Assembly (NCBI GenBank): GCA_018402235.1
Contig: JAGYJJ010000002.1
Span: forward strand, 1-64,000
DNA from: Candidatus Nanopelagicales bacterium
Lineage (GTDB): Bacteria > Actinomycetota > Actinomycetes > S36-B12
Direction of reading: 5' to 3'
DNA length: 64,000 nucleotides
A program made the translations under genes and the position numbers. The notes beneath the pieces are model-generated. The model had not been told where the DNA came from. It made no database searches and was given only the letters and a program-made list of their open reading frames with translations. This document shows, one piece after another, positions 1-9,738 of the stretch; position 1 is the first letter of the stretch; each line of letters begins with the position of its first letter.

Positions 1-1172
1 CCGGACTCCATGAGTTCGAGGTAGGGAACGGCGTCGAAGGCTTCCGGGCCCAGCACTCCGGTGCCCTGCCAGACGTTGGTGGCCAGAAGTTCCAGGGCGA
101 TCACCGGATTCATCGCGGTTTGCCAAGTGACGGCCTGGGTTCCGTATTCGCGCATGGACCATTCATTGTCCGTGACGTGGTACAGGTACACCTCTTTGCG
201 CTGACCATCTTTAGTTCCTGTGACCCATGTGCCGGCACACGTCTTGCCGGACATCTTGTCGCCGAGGGTGAGCGGATCAGGAAGGGCCGCGGCAACCACA
301 TCACGCGGAGAAATCTGTTGACCCTTGATGGTGAGGGGTTCGGTGCGATCGAGGCCGAGTTTGTGCAAGGTCTTCAAGACCTCGATGAACTCCTCCCCCA
401 GTCCGTACTTGAACGTGACCTTCTTGCAGTCGATCCAGCGCGGAACGAGCAGGACCTCTTCGTGCTCCACGTTCACGCACTCCTGCGGGCCGACTCCTTC
501 GGGGAAATCGAATACTTCCGCGCCGCTGAACGGCTCGGTGGTGAACCAGCCCCTGTCCTTCTCCCAGATCACCGGCGGGTTCAAACACTCTTCGATCGTG
601 GTCCAGATGGAGAACGTGGGTGCGAAGTCGTAGCCGTGCACCTGCAGGTTGGCGCCATCGCGGATCCCGATCTCGTCAACGTCATCAAAGAGGTGATCTG
701 CTGCGTAACGGGCAAGGACATCGGCCAAACCGGGCTCGACACCCATACCCACTAGCGCAAGCAGCCCCTTGTCCTGCCACTGCTGCTCAGTTGCGAATTG
801 CTCATCGCCGAGTTTGATGCCCGTTTCCACGTGTGGGTTGCTGGGGTGCGGACGCGACAGACTCATCGCGGTGTCCAGATAGTTGCACCCTGCTTCACGG
901 GCACCGGTGAAGATCGGCATTACAAAGCGCGGATCAACGAGGTTCGCAACGTGCGTGATGCGGTGCTGCTTGCAAGCTTCCGTTACGGCTTGTGCGTCGC
1001 TGGCGTCGAGAGCGATTGCCATGAAGCGCTCGTCGTTGGTTCGATCTTTGAGTTCCCTCGCACGCGCTTCGTCGTAGTCCGCAATCACCCAGGTCTCGAA
1101 GAAGTCACGACGCTTGGCGATAAGCGCAGCAGAGGTGCCCACTCCCCCAGCACCGATAGCTAGAACTCGCAT
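1..1172 (-). CDS. Saccharopine dehydrogenase family protein (carboxynorspermidine synthase-like), C-terminus cut by window edge
   Basis: Reverse-strand reading from ATG at 1172: MRVLAIGAGGVGTSAALIAKRRDFFETWVIADYDEARARELK..., Rossmann GxGGVG motif; frame open to base 1, so it is missing from the ORF track. Confidence 0.8.
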   Translation of the reverse strand, partial: MRVLAIGAGGVGTSAALIAKRRDFFETWVIADYDEARARELKDRTNDERFMAIALDASDAQAVTEACKQHRITHVANLVDPRFVMPIFTGAREAGCNYLDTAMSLSRPHPSNPHVETGIKLGDEQFATEQQWQDKGLLALVGMGVEPGLADVLARYAADHLFDDVDEIGIRDGANLQVHGYDFAPTFSIWTTIEECLNPPVIWEKDRGWFTTEPFSGAEVFDFPEGVGPQECVNVEHEEVLLVPRWIDCKKVTFKYGLGEEFIEVLKTLHKLGLDRTEPLTIKGQQISPRDVVAAALPDPLTLGDKMSGKTCAGTWVTGTKDGQRKEVYLYHVTDNEWSMREYGTQAVTWQTAMNPVIALELLATNVWQGTGVLGPEAFDAVPYLELMES

Positions 1173-1177
1173 GGGAA

Positions 1178-2179
1178 TCAGCGCCCCTCCAATAGCGGTG
1201 TGCGCGGATCCCAGATTTCGCCTGATACTCGCTTGGCCATACCCGAAAGTGCCTCGAGGACAACGCGGTTACCCAGCAACGCGGTGATGTCTGCGTGATC
1301 GAATGGCGGCGACACCTCCACAACATCGATGCCGAACAAGGGAACCTTGTAGGCGATCTTTCGTACCGCGTCGAGTAACTCCCGCGAGGTCAAGCCACCA
1401 GGTTCAGGGGTTCCGGTGCCCGGAGCCGATCCTGGGTCGACCACATCGATGTCGACACTTAAGAACACACCGTCGCATTCATCCATCGCAGCGTCGAGCA
1501 CTTCATCGAGAACCGTCTCGAATCCACGTTCGACGATCTCCGTCATTTCGTATGAGCGCATCTTCTGCTCGGCCATCCACTGCAAGATGTCCGGTGGCGG
1601 CCAATAACCGCGCAAACCGATCTGGAAGAACTTGTCTCCACGAGCAGCACCGGATTCGATGAGACGACGCATGGGTTGTCCGTGCCCAACGAGTGAACCG
1701 AACTCAATATCGCCGGTGTCGGCATGGGCGTCGAAGTGAATGACCGAGACCTTGCCCCAGCCGCGCGCGCGGGCCACCCCCGTGACATCCGGCCAGGTGA
1801 TGGTGTGATCCCCGCCAAGAACGAGAGGAACAGCACCGGTTGCCGCAACCTTCTCGATTACCTTCTCCAGGTCCGCGCACGAGCGTTGCGCGTCGCCTGA
1901 GTAGAGCTCGACATCCCCGATATCGACCACGGTGAGATCTTTCAGTCCGTCCACGCGCATCGCCAAAGACGGGCGCGAACCATCGTGGCCGAGATAACAG
2001 GCTGCTCGGATCGCCTGCGGACCAAAGCGCGCGCCGGATCGATAGGACGTACCACCGTCGAAGGGGGCACCGACGATCACTACGTGGGCGTTGGCATACG
2101 TGGCAGGGTCGTCCAAATCGGCCTTGGGAACCCCAAGGAACGTGTAGTCCGGGCCGTATTGACTGCCGTATCGAGCCAT
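1178..2179 (-). CDS. speB: Agmatinase / ureohydrolase family protein
   Basis: Arginase-family metal motifs GGDHT, HFDAHADTG, SVDIDVVDPGSAPGTGTPEPGG. Confidence 0.88.
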   Translation of the reverse strand: MARYGSQYGPDYTFLGVPKADLDDPATYANAHVVIVGAPFDGGTSYRSGARFGPQAIRAACYLGHDGSRPSLAMRVDGLKDLTVVDIGDVELYSGDAQRSCADLEKVIEKVAATGAVPLVLGGDHTITWPDVTGVARARGWGKVSVIHFDAHADTGDIEFGSLVGHGQPMRRLIESGAARGDKFFQIGLRGYWPPPDILQWMAEQKMRSYEMTEIVERGFETVLDEVLDAAMDECDGVFLSVDIDVVDPGSAPGTGTPEPGGLTSRELLDAVRKIAYKVPLFGIDVVEVSPPFDHADITALLGNRVVLEALSGMAKRVSGEIWDPRTPLLEGR

Positions 2180-2209
2180 GGAAAGACTGTAGTCCGCGGG
2201 TGAGGCTTC

Positions 2210-3628
2210 TCAGGAGTCAAAGCCCAGGCCGAGGCGGTCGAGTGTGCGCAGCCATAGATTGCGCCTGCCGCCCTTGGCATCGGCACGTTGCAAGGACGTG
2301 GTTGTCCATTTGATCCCCAAGGACCGCAGCGGCTCGGGGGGAAACGGAATCGGCTTGGTCTGCACCATCTCCAGACGGGTGCGAGCGGTGTCATGGCCAT
2401 CGAGCAGATCGAGGGTGACCTGGGCGGCGAACCTGCTGGCGCCCACTCCAAGTCCGGTGAATCCGGCAACGTAGGCGATCTTTCCCTGCGCTTCGGTACC
2501 CCAGAACGCCGTGAAGCGTGAACACGTGTCGATCGCGCCGCCCCAAGCGTGCGTGAAACGGATACCTTCCAACTGCGGGAAGGTTTGCAAGAAGTGCGTG
2601 GAAAGACGCAGGTAGGACTCCTCGTCGTTATCGAACTGCGGCCCAAACCCATTGCCAGAGTGATACACAGCGTCGTACCCACCCCACAGGATTCGCCCAT
2701 CGGCGGTGGGTCGGTAATAGTGGAACTGGTTACCCGAATCGCTCAGGCCCTCGCGGTCCGCCCAACCGACGTCCCGCCACTGAGCATCGCTGAGCGGTTC
2801 GGTCATCAAGACGTAGTCGTAGACCGGCACGATGCGATGACGCACGGCAGGGATCAAGCTAGGGAAGGCATTCGTGGCCATCACGGCACGTTGGGCAGAA
2901 ATACGGTGGTGCTCGGTGGTGAACACGATGCGATCGTGTTCGTCTTCAAAACCGGTGATCTCGGTGTTCTCGAATACTCGGATGCCGCGCAATCGCGCGG
3001 TTGCCAACAGACCCCAGGCGAGTTTGGCGGGGTCCACCAACGCAACGGACGCGTGATCGCGCAGGCCAGCCAGGTAGGTGGGTGAGGTGATGGTTGATTG
3101 GATTTCATCTTTGTCCATGAAATCAACGTTGAGTCCGAATGCCTGCATGTCGCGCACCGCTTCGCGGAGTTCATCGACTTGATGGTCGGCAACGGCCACG
3201 TCTATTTCACCCGAACGGCGGAAATCGCAGTCGATTCCATTGAGTTTGACGAAGGTTTCGATGTCCTCCAGATTGCGCTGCCCCATCGTGAGCAGCGTTG
3301 ATAGCTCCTCGGGCCAACGCGACAGACCGTTACCGAATCCGTGGGTAATGCTGGCAGCAACGAAACCGCCATTGCGACCTGTCCCACCATCGGCCACCCG
3401 AGTGCGCTCAATCACCACGATGTCGCGGTCGGGGTCTACGTCGTTGGCTAGCAGAGCCGTCCACAAACCGGTAAACCCGGCGCCAACGATCACTAGATCC
3501 GCATCGATGCTCTCGGTGAGCGGCGGCAGTGCTGCGGGGCGTTCAGGTCGGTCGAGCCAATAGACACTTCGTTCGGCGTCTTTCACAGCGTCGATCGCCG
3601 GTGTGGTCGGGGTGGTGGCGAATTCCAT
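2210..3628 (-). CDS. FAD-dependent amine oxidoreductase (PuuB/DAO-like)
   Basis: DLVIVGAGFTGLWTALLA dinucleotide fold, DGGTGRNGGFVAAS, C-terminal GFTGLGVGASRFAAQ; sits in polyamine operon. Confidence 0.85.
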   Translation of the reverse strand: MEFATTPTTPAIDAVKDAERSVYWLDRPERPAALPPLTESIDADLVIVGAGFTGLWTALLANDVDPDRDIVVIERTRVADGGTGRNGGFVAASITHGFGNGLSRWPEELSTLLTMGQRNLEDIETFVKLNGIDCDFRRSGEIDVAVADHQVDELREAVRDMQAFGLNVDFMDKDEIQSTITSPTYLAGLRDHASVALVDPAKLAWGLLATARLRGIRVFENTEITGFEDEHDRIVFTTEHHRISAQRAVMATNAFPSLIPAVRHRIVPVYDYVLMTEPLSDAQWRDVGWADREGLSDSGNQFHYYRPTADGRILWGGYDAVYHSGNGFGPQFDNDEESYLRLSTHFLQTFPQLEGIRFTHAWGGAIDTCSRFTAFWGTEAQGKIAYVAGFTGLGVGASRFAAQVTLDLLDGHDTARTRLEMVQTKPIPFPPEPLRSLGIKWTTTSLQRADAKGGRRNLWLRTLDRLGLGFDS

Positions 3629-3760
3629 GGGATTCCTTATCCGTGGTGGCTATGCGGGACGCGACCGACCGCCGCGTCGTCCCACCAGTCCCTTCCCTTG
3701 GTGCGTAGTGAGATTTTCATTGTAATTCGATGTCGCATGCCATCACGCGATCGCCCGTTT

Positions 3761-3880
3761 CCCGCGAACCTCCCCGCCTGGGCCATCGAACCTCCCCGCG
3801 CCCAACGCCGAACCGCCCTGCAGGGCGGTTCGGCGCGCTGGGCGGGGAGGTTCGATGCGCTGGGCGGGGAGGTTCGCGGG
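3761..3880. repeat. Nested inverted repeat (family B, copy 1) built from GAACCTCCCCG / CGGGGAGGTTC units
   Basis: CCCGCGAACCTCCCCGCC...TCGAACCTCCCCGCGCCC...CCGAACCGCCCTGCAGGGCGGTTCGG...GGGCGGGGAGGTTCGA...GGGCGGGGAGGTTCGCGGG. Confidence 0.9.
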
Positions 3881-3899
3881 GGGAGAGAGAGGGGGGCGG

Positions 3900-4770
3900 T
3901 TAGGAACGGGACAGCGGGGCGTCCATCAGGATCGGGTTGAGGTCGGCTCGCTTGGCCTGCAACTGCTCGCGCATCTGGGCATTGAGCGCCTTGCGCTTGC
4001 GCCAGGCCACGAACTGCGCGATCAGCACGATGGACAAAGCGATCAAGAACACCAAAGTGGCGAGAACATTCACCTGAACCGGGATGCCCCGCTGGGCGGC
4101 ACCCCAGATATAGATCGGGAACGTGACCAGCGTGCCGGCGTTGAAGAAGCTGATGATGAAGTCGTCGAAGCTCAACGCGAAGCCCAGTAGCGCGGCACCG
4201 GCGATACCGGGGGCAACCAGCGGCAACGTGACGTAGCGCAGGGTGGCCCGAGGGCTCGCATACGAGATCTTGCGCCGCTTCCTCTAGCGCCGGATCCATT
4301 CCCTGCAAGCGCGCTTTCACCGCTACCACCACGAACGAGATGGTGAACATGATGTGGGCGATAACCACCGTGGTCTGACCGAGTGGGAACGTGAGATTCA
4401 AGAACAGCGCAAGCAGGCTGGCACCCATCACGACGTCGGGTGTGGACATGGGCAAGAAGATCAACAAATTGGTGGTCTGCCGGCCCTTGAATCGATAACG
4501 AACAAGCGCAATCGCGATCATGGTTCCCAGCGTGGTCGCAACGAGGGTAGAGATAAGTGCGATGCGGATACTGATCATGAAGGAATCGCACACCGCCTGG
4601 ACGCCGCAAATATTGGTCCAAGCATCGAGACTGAATTGATTCCACTGGGTGTTGTAGTCGCTCCTGGGCTTGTTGAAACTCAGGACCCCTACCACCGCAA
4701 CGGGGACGAAAAGGTAGACGAGAACGAGAATCGCCACAACTGTGAGCAGGTGCTTTCGGATGAATCGCAT
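3900..4770 (-). pseudogene. potC: Spermidine/putrescine ABC transporter permease PotC, interrupted by a one-base frameshift at about 4263
   Basis: N-part in ORF 3637..4770 (MRFIRKHLLTVVAILVLVYLFVPVAV...ALEEAAQDL) continues in another frame as YASPRATLRYVTLPLVAPGIAGAALLGFALSFDDFIISFF... (ORF 3900..4226). Confidence 0.85.
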
Positions 4771-5663
4771 CAGACCAACTCCTCCGTTCCTGCGCGGCGG
4801 ATGTAGACGAAGACAATCACCAAAATCAGTGCCATCAGCATGATCGATAGCGCGGCAGCGATCGGGTAGTCACGGAACTGGATGAAGTTGATCTGAATCG
4901 CGTTACCGATCATGCGGTCCCCGGTACTGCCCAGTAATTGCGCATTGATGTAGTCGCCAAAGGCTGGAATAAATGTCAAGAGCGTTCCCGCCACAACTCC
5001 CGGGAGCGACAACGGCCACACCACCTTGCGGAACGTGGTGGCGGGGTGGGCGTAGAGGTCACCCGAGGCCTCGATGAGTCGCGGATCCATGCGATCCAGT
5101 GCCGCGTATAAGGGCAAAATCATGAACGGCAGGAAGTTGTAGGTCAGGCCGGCGATCACCGCGATACCGGTATTGAGAATTCGGTCCTGCGGCAGCACGC
5201 TGAGAGCATTCAAAAAGCTAGTGATGGGACCCTCGTCGGCCAAGATCGTCCGCCACGCGTAGGTACGCAGCAAGAAACTTGCGAACGTGGGGGCGATCAC
5301 CAAAACCAGCAGCAAACCCTTCCACTGACCGCCGCGGAAGGCGATGAAGTACGCGAGTGGATAGGCGATGATCAAGGCAAGGACCGTGGCGATACCTGCG
5401 TAGACGAAGGATCGAATGAACTGCTCGGAGTAGGCCGAGAGGGCCTCGGGGTAGTTCATCAGATCGAACGCCGGCATGTAACGACCGGACTGGCCTGGCA
5501 CGGGTACCTGCAGGCTCGTCACGAACAACGTGATGAAGGGGACGGCAAAGAACACTGCCAACCAGCCCATACCGGGTGCCAGCAGGAAGTAGGCGGTTCG
5601 CGAACGCCGCTTGACCGTTGGCGGCTGTTGGGTCGATGTGGACGCAGGCAGTACGGCGGCCAT
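4770..5663 (-). CDS. potB: Spermidine/putrescine ABC transporter permease PotB
   Basis: BPD permease with EASGDLYAHPATTFRKVVWPLSLPGVVAG loop; position in potABCD operon. Confidence 0.88.
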   Translation of the reverse strand: MAAVLPASTSTQQPPTVKRRSRTAYFLLAPGMGWLAVFFAVPFITLFVTSLQVPVPGQSGRYMPAFDLMNYPEALSAYSEQFIRSFVYAGIATVLALIIAYPLAYFIAFRGGQWKGLLLVLVIAPTFASFLLRTYAWRTILADEGPITSFLNALSVLPQDRILNTGIAVIAGLTYNFLPFMILPLYAALDRMDPRLIEASGDLYAHPATTFRKVVWPLSLPGVVAGTLLTFIPAFGDYINAQLLGSTGDRMIGNAIQINFIQFRDYPIAAALSIMLMALILVIVFVYIRRAGTEELV

Positions 5664-5665
5664 GG

Positions 5666-6763
5666 TCAGCGCGCCAACCCGAAGCTGTGCTCAGGCGCCC
5701 AATGCACGATCACCCGATCCCCCACATCGCATCGATCCCCCACCAGGACGTTCTGCTCAAAGACAGTGATGTCTTGGCCCCAATCGGTATTCACCAAATA
5801 CTGGGTGGACACGCCGGTATAGGACACGTCGGTAACCGCACCGGTGAGCCGGTTATGCGAATCGGGAACTTTGTGGGCATCCGGTTCGTCGAGGATCGTC
5901 ATCTTCTCTGGCCGAACACCCACGTACATGTCCGAACCTTCCGCGGAGTTACGCGCGAGTGGCACGCCGAAGGTCTGACCATGGGACTCAACCGTGATCA
6001 GCTCACCGGAGGTGCCGGTCTTGACTCCGGCAAACAAGTTCGACTGACCCAGGAAGTTGGCGACGAAAACTGTGCGCGGAAGTTCGTAGATATCTGCCGG
6101 ATGGCCCAGCTGTTCGATCCGCCCGGCATTCATGACAGCAACGGTGTCGGCCATGGTCATGGCCTCTTCTTGATCGTGGGTCACGTGCACGAACGTGATC
6201 CCCACCTCCGTTTGGATGCGCTTGAGCTCGATCTGCATCTGCCGGCGAAGCTTCAGGTCTAGGGCGCCGAGCGGTTCATCGAGCAGCAGGACATCGGGTT
6301 GGTTGATCAAAGCGCGCGCCACCGCCACGCGCTGCTGCTGTCCACCGGACAACTGCGTGGGCTTTCGGCGAGCCATCGGCGCAAGCTCGACAAGTTCGAG
6401 CATCTCTTCGACCGGACCCTTGACATCCTTCACCCCGCGACGTCGTAGGCCGAACGCCACATTCTCGAAGATATCCATGTGCGGGAACAGCGCATAGGAC
6501 TGGAAAACCGTGTTGACCGGACGCTTGTACGCCCGAAGACCGGTGATGTCACGCTCGCCGATGCTGATGGTTCCCGACGATGGATCTTCCAGGCCCGCAA
6601 CCATGCGCAGTGTGGTGGTCTTGCCGCAACCGGAGGCACCTAGGAGGGCGAAGAAACTTCCCGCGGGGATGGTGAGATCCAAATCGTCGACTGCGGCCAG
6701 TTCCCCATACTTCTTGGTCAGGTCTCGAAGGTGCAGGTCCTCCACAATGCGCCGTTCGGTCAT
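5666..6763 (-). CDS. potA: Spermidine/putrescine ABC transporter ATP-binding protein
   Basis: Walker A GASGCGKTT, signature LSGGQQQRVAVARAL, Walker B LLLDEPLGALD, C-terminal TOBE-like region. Confidence 0.92.
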   Translation of the reverse strand: MTERRIVEDLHLRDLTKKYGELAAVDDLDLTIPAGSFFALLGASGCGKTTTLRMVAGLEDPSSGTISIGERDITGLRAYKRPVNTVFQSYALFPHMDIFENVAFGLRRRGVKDVKGPVEEMLELVELAPMARRKPTQLSGGQQQRVAVARALINQPDVLLLDEPLGALDLKLRRQMQIELKRIQTEVGITFVHVTHDQEEAMTMADTVAVMNAGRIEQLGHPADIYELPRTVFVANFLGQSNLFAGVKTGTSGELITVESHGQTFGVPLARNSAEGSDMYVGVRPEKMTILDEPDAHKVPDSHNRLTGAVTDVSYTGVSTQYLVNTDWGQDITVFEQNVLVGDRCDVGDRVIVHWAPEHSFGLAR

Positions 6764-6808
6764 TGATCACCCTTTCGCACGTCGACTCGCGTCAGTGGCC
6801 GGATACAC

Positions 6809-6832
6809 GTGCGGGGGCTTTCGCCCCCGCAC
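6809..6832. terminator. Hairpin between potD and potA (intra-operon attenuator/stabiliser)
   Basis: GTGCGGGGGC-TTTC-GCCCCCGCAC, 10-bp perfect stem; no long T-tract. Confidence 0.55.
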
Positions 6833-6866
6833 CAACGCTATTACCGAATCACCAACTAGTTGACGA

Positions 6867-8075
6867 CTAATTACCAATCGCCGTTTGGAACAGCCGCTCG
6901 TACTGCTCGTTTTGCTCCGGCGTGAGTTCCATGAAGACCGAGGTCTGATTCAAGAACTCCTCGGTGGGGAAGATGTAGGGGTTCTCGGCGAGTTCGGGAT
7001 CGATGGCCACCATCGCCTCTTGCGCGCCTTCAACCGGGCACAGGTAATTGATATACGCGGCGACCTCTGCTGCGACCTCGGGGTCGTAGTAGAAATTCAT
7101 GACCGCCTCGGCGTTCTTCTTATGTGTAGAGGTGGACGGAACCAGCATGTTGTCGGTCCACAACGTCCCACCGGACTCCGGCAACGCGAATCCGAAATCC
7201 TCACCGAGGGCGAAGATGTCGCCGGACCAGCCGATCACGCCGATGACGTCGCCGCTTTCGAGCGCTGCGAGGTAGTCGTTGCCGGTCACCTGGCGGATCT
7301 GACCGTTTTGCACCTGCTCGGTCAGCGCGTCGATCGCCTGCTCAAACTGCTCTTGGGTGAAGTTGGCGGGGTCGTTGCCCTGCCAGGCGATGATGCAGCC
7401 CATGGTGTCGCGCATCTCGGACAGCAGCGTGATGCGGCCGCGAAGTGCCGGATCGAAGAGCTGATCCAAGGAGGTCATCTCGCTGTTACCGGTGGCCTCT
7501 TGGTACCGAGCGATGTTGTAGCCCAGGCCGGCGAAACCACCCTGCCAGGGGAGCGTGAAATCACGCGGCTCATCGAAGGAGACACTCTGCAAACGCGGGA
7601 TCAGGTTCGCTGAGTTCGGGATGCTGGCTTTGTCCAACTTCTGCGCGAAGCCGTTCTGGATCCACAGCGCCGCCATCCAGTCGGTGAGGACCACGATGTC
7701 GCGGTCGATGTCCTGGCCCTGCTCAAGTTGGGTGCGAACCTTGGCGTAGAACTCGTTGTTGTCGTTGACGTCCTCGGTGTAGTTCACCGAGATACCGGAC
7801 TCCTCCTGGAAACGCTCCAAAGTGGGGTAGGCGCCGGTGTCCTCGTCGATGTCCATGTACTCAACCCAGTTGGACCAGTCCACGGTCTTCTCAGTGTCGG
7901 AAACGTCCTGGGGGGCACTGCCTTCGGACGCTGTCCCGTCGTCGCCGCCCGTGCCACACGCGGCAGCCGCCACGGCAACCGAGGAGATGCCCGCCACCTG
8001 GAGTAGGCGACGGCGCGAGACCGATGAACGCATGGTGCCGGCCAGCGCGGCGATCATCTCGGGACTGTGCTTCAT
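6867..8075 (-). CDS. potD: Spermidine/putrescine-binding lipoprotein PotD
   Basis: Tat/lipoprotein signal RRRLLQVAGISSVAVAAAACG; SBP body VDWSNWVEYMDIDEDTGAYPTLERFQEESG; start moved to MKHSPEM (GAAAGGA RBS) instead of the longer ORF to 8120. Confidence 0.88.
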   Translation of the reverse strand: MKHSPEMIAALAGTMRSSVSRRRLLQVAGISSVAVAAAACGTGGDDGTASEGSAPQDVSDTEKTVDWSNWVEYMDIDEDTGAYPTLERFQEESGISVNYTEDVNDNNEFYAKVRTQLEQGQDIDRDIVVLTDWMAALWIQNGFAQKLDKASIPNSANLIPRLQSVSFDEPRDFTLPWQGGFAGLGYNIARYQEATGNSEMTSLDQLFDPALRGRITLLSEMRDTMGCIIAWQGNDPANFTQEQFEQAIDALTEQVQNGQIRQVTGNDYLAALESGDVIGVIGWSGDIFALGEDFGFALPESGGTLWTDNMLVPSTSTHKKNAEAVMNFYYDPEVAAEVAAYINYLCPVEGAQEAMVAIDPELAENPYIFPTEEFLNQTSVFMELTPEQNEQYERLFQTAIGN

Positions 8076-8118
8076 GGCGGTCCTTTCTAAGGCGGATTCG
8101 GGCGAGCCCGTGGTTGTC

Positions 8119-8160
8119 ATTTCCGGACGTGGGAAAAATCTAGCCCTTCCCGCCGGAAAT
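8119..8160. terminator. Imperfect hairpin between aldehyde dehydrogenase and potD
   Basis: ATTTCCGG...GGGAA...TTCCC.CCGGAAAT inverted repeat in the intergenic gap. Confidence 0.4.
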
Positions 8161-8176
8161 GGCAGGGCTCAGAAGG

Positions 8177-9658
8177 TCACTTTTCGGAGAAGATCGTGCG
8201 GTGCCAGCCCTTCTTGGCCTCGGCGGTGATGTCCATGGACACGTGCTTCACCTGGGTGTACTCCTCGAAGGAGTAGGTGGACATGTCCTTGCCGAAGCCG
8301 GACTGCTTGTAACCCCCGTGGGGCATCTCGCTGACGATCGGGATGTGGTCGTTGATCCACACGCAGCCGGCCTGGATCTCCCGCTGGGCCCGCAGGGTCC
8401 GAAAAACGTCCTTAGACCAGGCCGAGGCCGCCAGCCCGTAGGGGGTGTCGTTGGCCAGGGCCAGCCCCTCGTCGTCGGAATCAAAGGGCAGGACCACGAG
8501 CACGGGCCCGAAGACCTCCGACTGGACGATCTCGCTGCTTTGCGCGGCATCGGTAATGACGGTCGCCGGGTAGTAGGCACCGCTGGCTAGGGCACCGCCG
8601 GGTATCTGCCCACCCGCGCGGACCTTCGCCCCGTCCTGGCGCGCCCGCTCCACGAAGCCCGCAACCCGCTCTTGCTGTCGGCGCGAAATCAGCGGACCGA
8701 TGTCGGTTGACTCATCGAGTGGGTCACCAATCACGATCTGTGCGAATAGGTCGCTGACCTGCTCAACGAACGCTTCGTATAGCGGACGCTGGACGTAGGC
8801 CCGCGTGGCCGCGGTGCAGTCCTGGCCGGTGTTGATCAGCGCGCCAGCTGCAGCACCTTGGACGGCTGCTTCGAGATCGGCGTCGTCGAAGACTACGAAA
8901 GGTGCCTTGCCACCAAGTTCTAGATGAACGCGCTTGACATCGGCGGTTGCCAGTTCCATCACGCGTTTGCCGACAGCGGTGGAGCCCGTAAAGGACACCA
9001 TGTTCACGTCCGGGTGGGACATCAGCGCTTCACCCGCGACCGGGCCCGCTCCGGCGACCACATTCACCACGCCGGCAGGCATTCCTGCAGCGATGCAATC
9101 CTCGGCAAGCATCAGCGTGGTGATGGGCGTGATCTCCGCCGGCTTCAACACGATGGTGTTACCCGCGGCCGCTGCGGGAAGCATCTTCCACATCGCCATT
9201 TGCAGTGGGTAATTCCATGGGGCGATGGAGCCAACAACACCGATCGGTTCACGACGGATGATCGATGTGTGCGCACCATCCCACTCCGCGGCCGCTTTGC
9301 CCTCGAGGTTGCGCGCCGCGCCAGCAAAGAAGGCCGCGTTATCGATCGAGCCCGGGACGTCGAACTCACGGGACAGGCGAAGCGGCTTGCCCGTTTGCTG
9401 CGTTTCGGCTGCGACGTACTCCTCGGTGCGCGCCTGCATGCGATCAGCCAATTTGCGCAAAACCTCACTTCGCTCAACCGGCGCAGCGCTTGACCATTCC
9501 TTGAAGGCGTTTCGAGCGGCGCCAACAGCGCCGTCAACTTCGGCCGGACCGGCGTACTCGTATGTCTGGACTACTTCACCGTTCGCCGGATTGATCACCT
9601 CGCCGGACTGTCCGGAAGTTCCTGCGCGAGCGGCACCTGCGATGAAAGCGGCATCCAT
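8177..9658 (-). CDS. Aldehyde dehydrogenase (aminobutyraldehyde/betaine-aldehyde DH-like)
   Basis: ALDH motifs VTFGSIAPWNYP-type (VVGSIAPWNYPLQMAMWK), [31 protein letters not shown]. Confidence 0.9.
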   Translation of the reverse strand: MDAAFIAGAARAGTSGQSGEVINPANGEVVQTYEYAGPAEVDGAVGAARNAFKEWSSAAPVERSEVLRKLADRMQARTEEYVAAETQQTGKPLRLSREFDVPGSIDNAAFFAGAARNLEGKAAAEWDGAHTSIIRREPIGVVGSIAPWNYPLQMAMWKMLPAAAAGNTIVLKPAEITPITTLMLAEDCIAAGMPAGVVNVVAGAGPVAGEALMSHPDVNMVSFTGSTAVGKRVMELATADVKRVHLELGGKAPFVVFDDADLEAAVQGAAAGALINTGQDCTAATRAYVQRPLYEAFVEQVSDLFAQIVIGDPLDESTDIGPLISRRQQERVAGFVERARQDGAKVRAGGQIPGGALASGAYYPATVITDAAQSSEIVQSEVFGPVLVVLPFDSDDEGLALANDTPYGLAASAWSKDVFRTLRAQREIQAGCVWINDHIPIVSEMPHGGYKQSGFGKDMSTYSFEEYTQVKHVSMDITAEAKKGWHRTIFSEK

Positions 9659-9738
9659 GTCGATATCTCCTGACGTGTCGATCTTGAGCCCAGCCTACGA
9701 ACACTCAAGATGCCACGGCGCGTGGATAGGCGTGTTTC

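Noticed and set aside
120-1163. Plus-strand ORFs 120..755 and 798..1163
   Set aside because: They are antisense shadows of the saccharopine-DH-like gene, which reads cleanly on the minus strand to the window edge.
3637-3900. C-terminal 90 residues of ORF 3637..4770 as real protein
   Set aside because: Out-of-frame read-through after the potC indel and through the family B palindrome; low-complexity Pro/Arg/Ala sequence.
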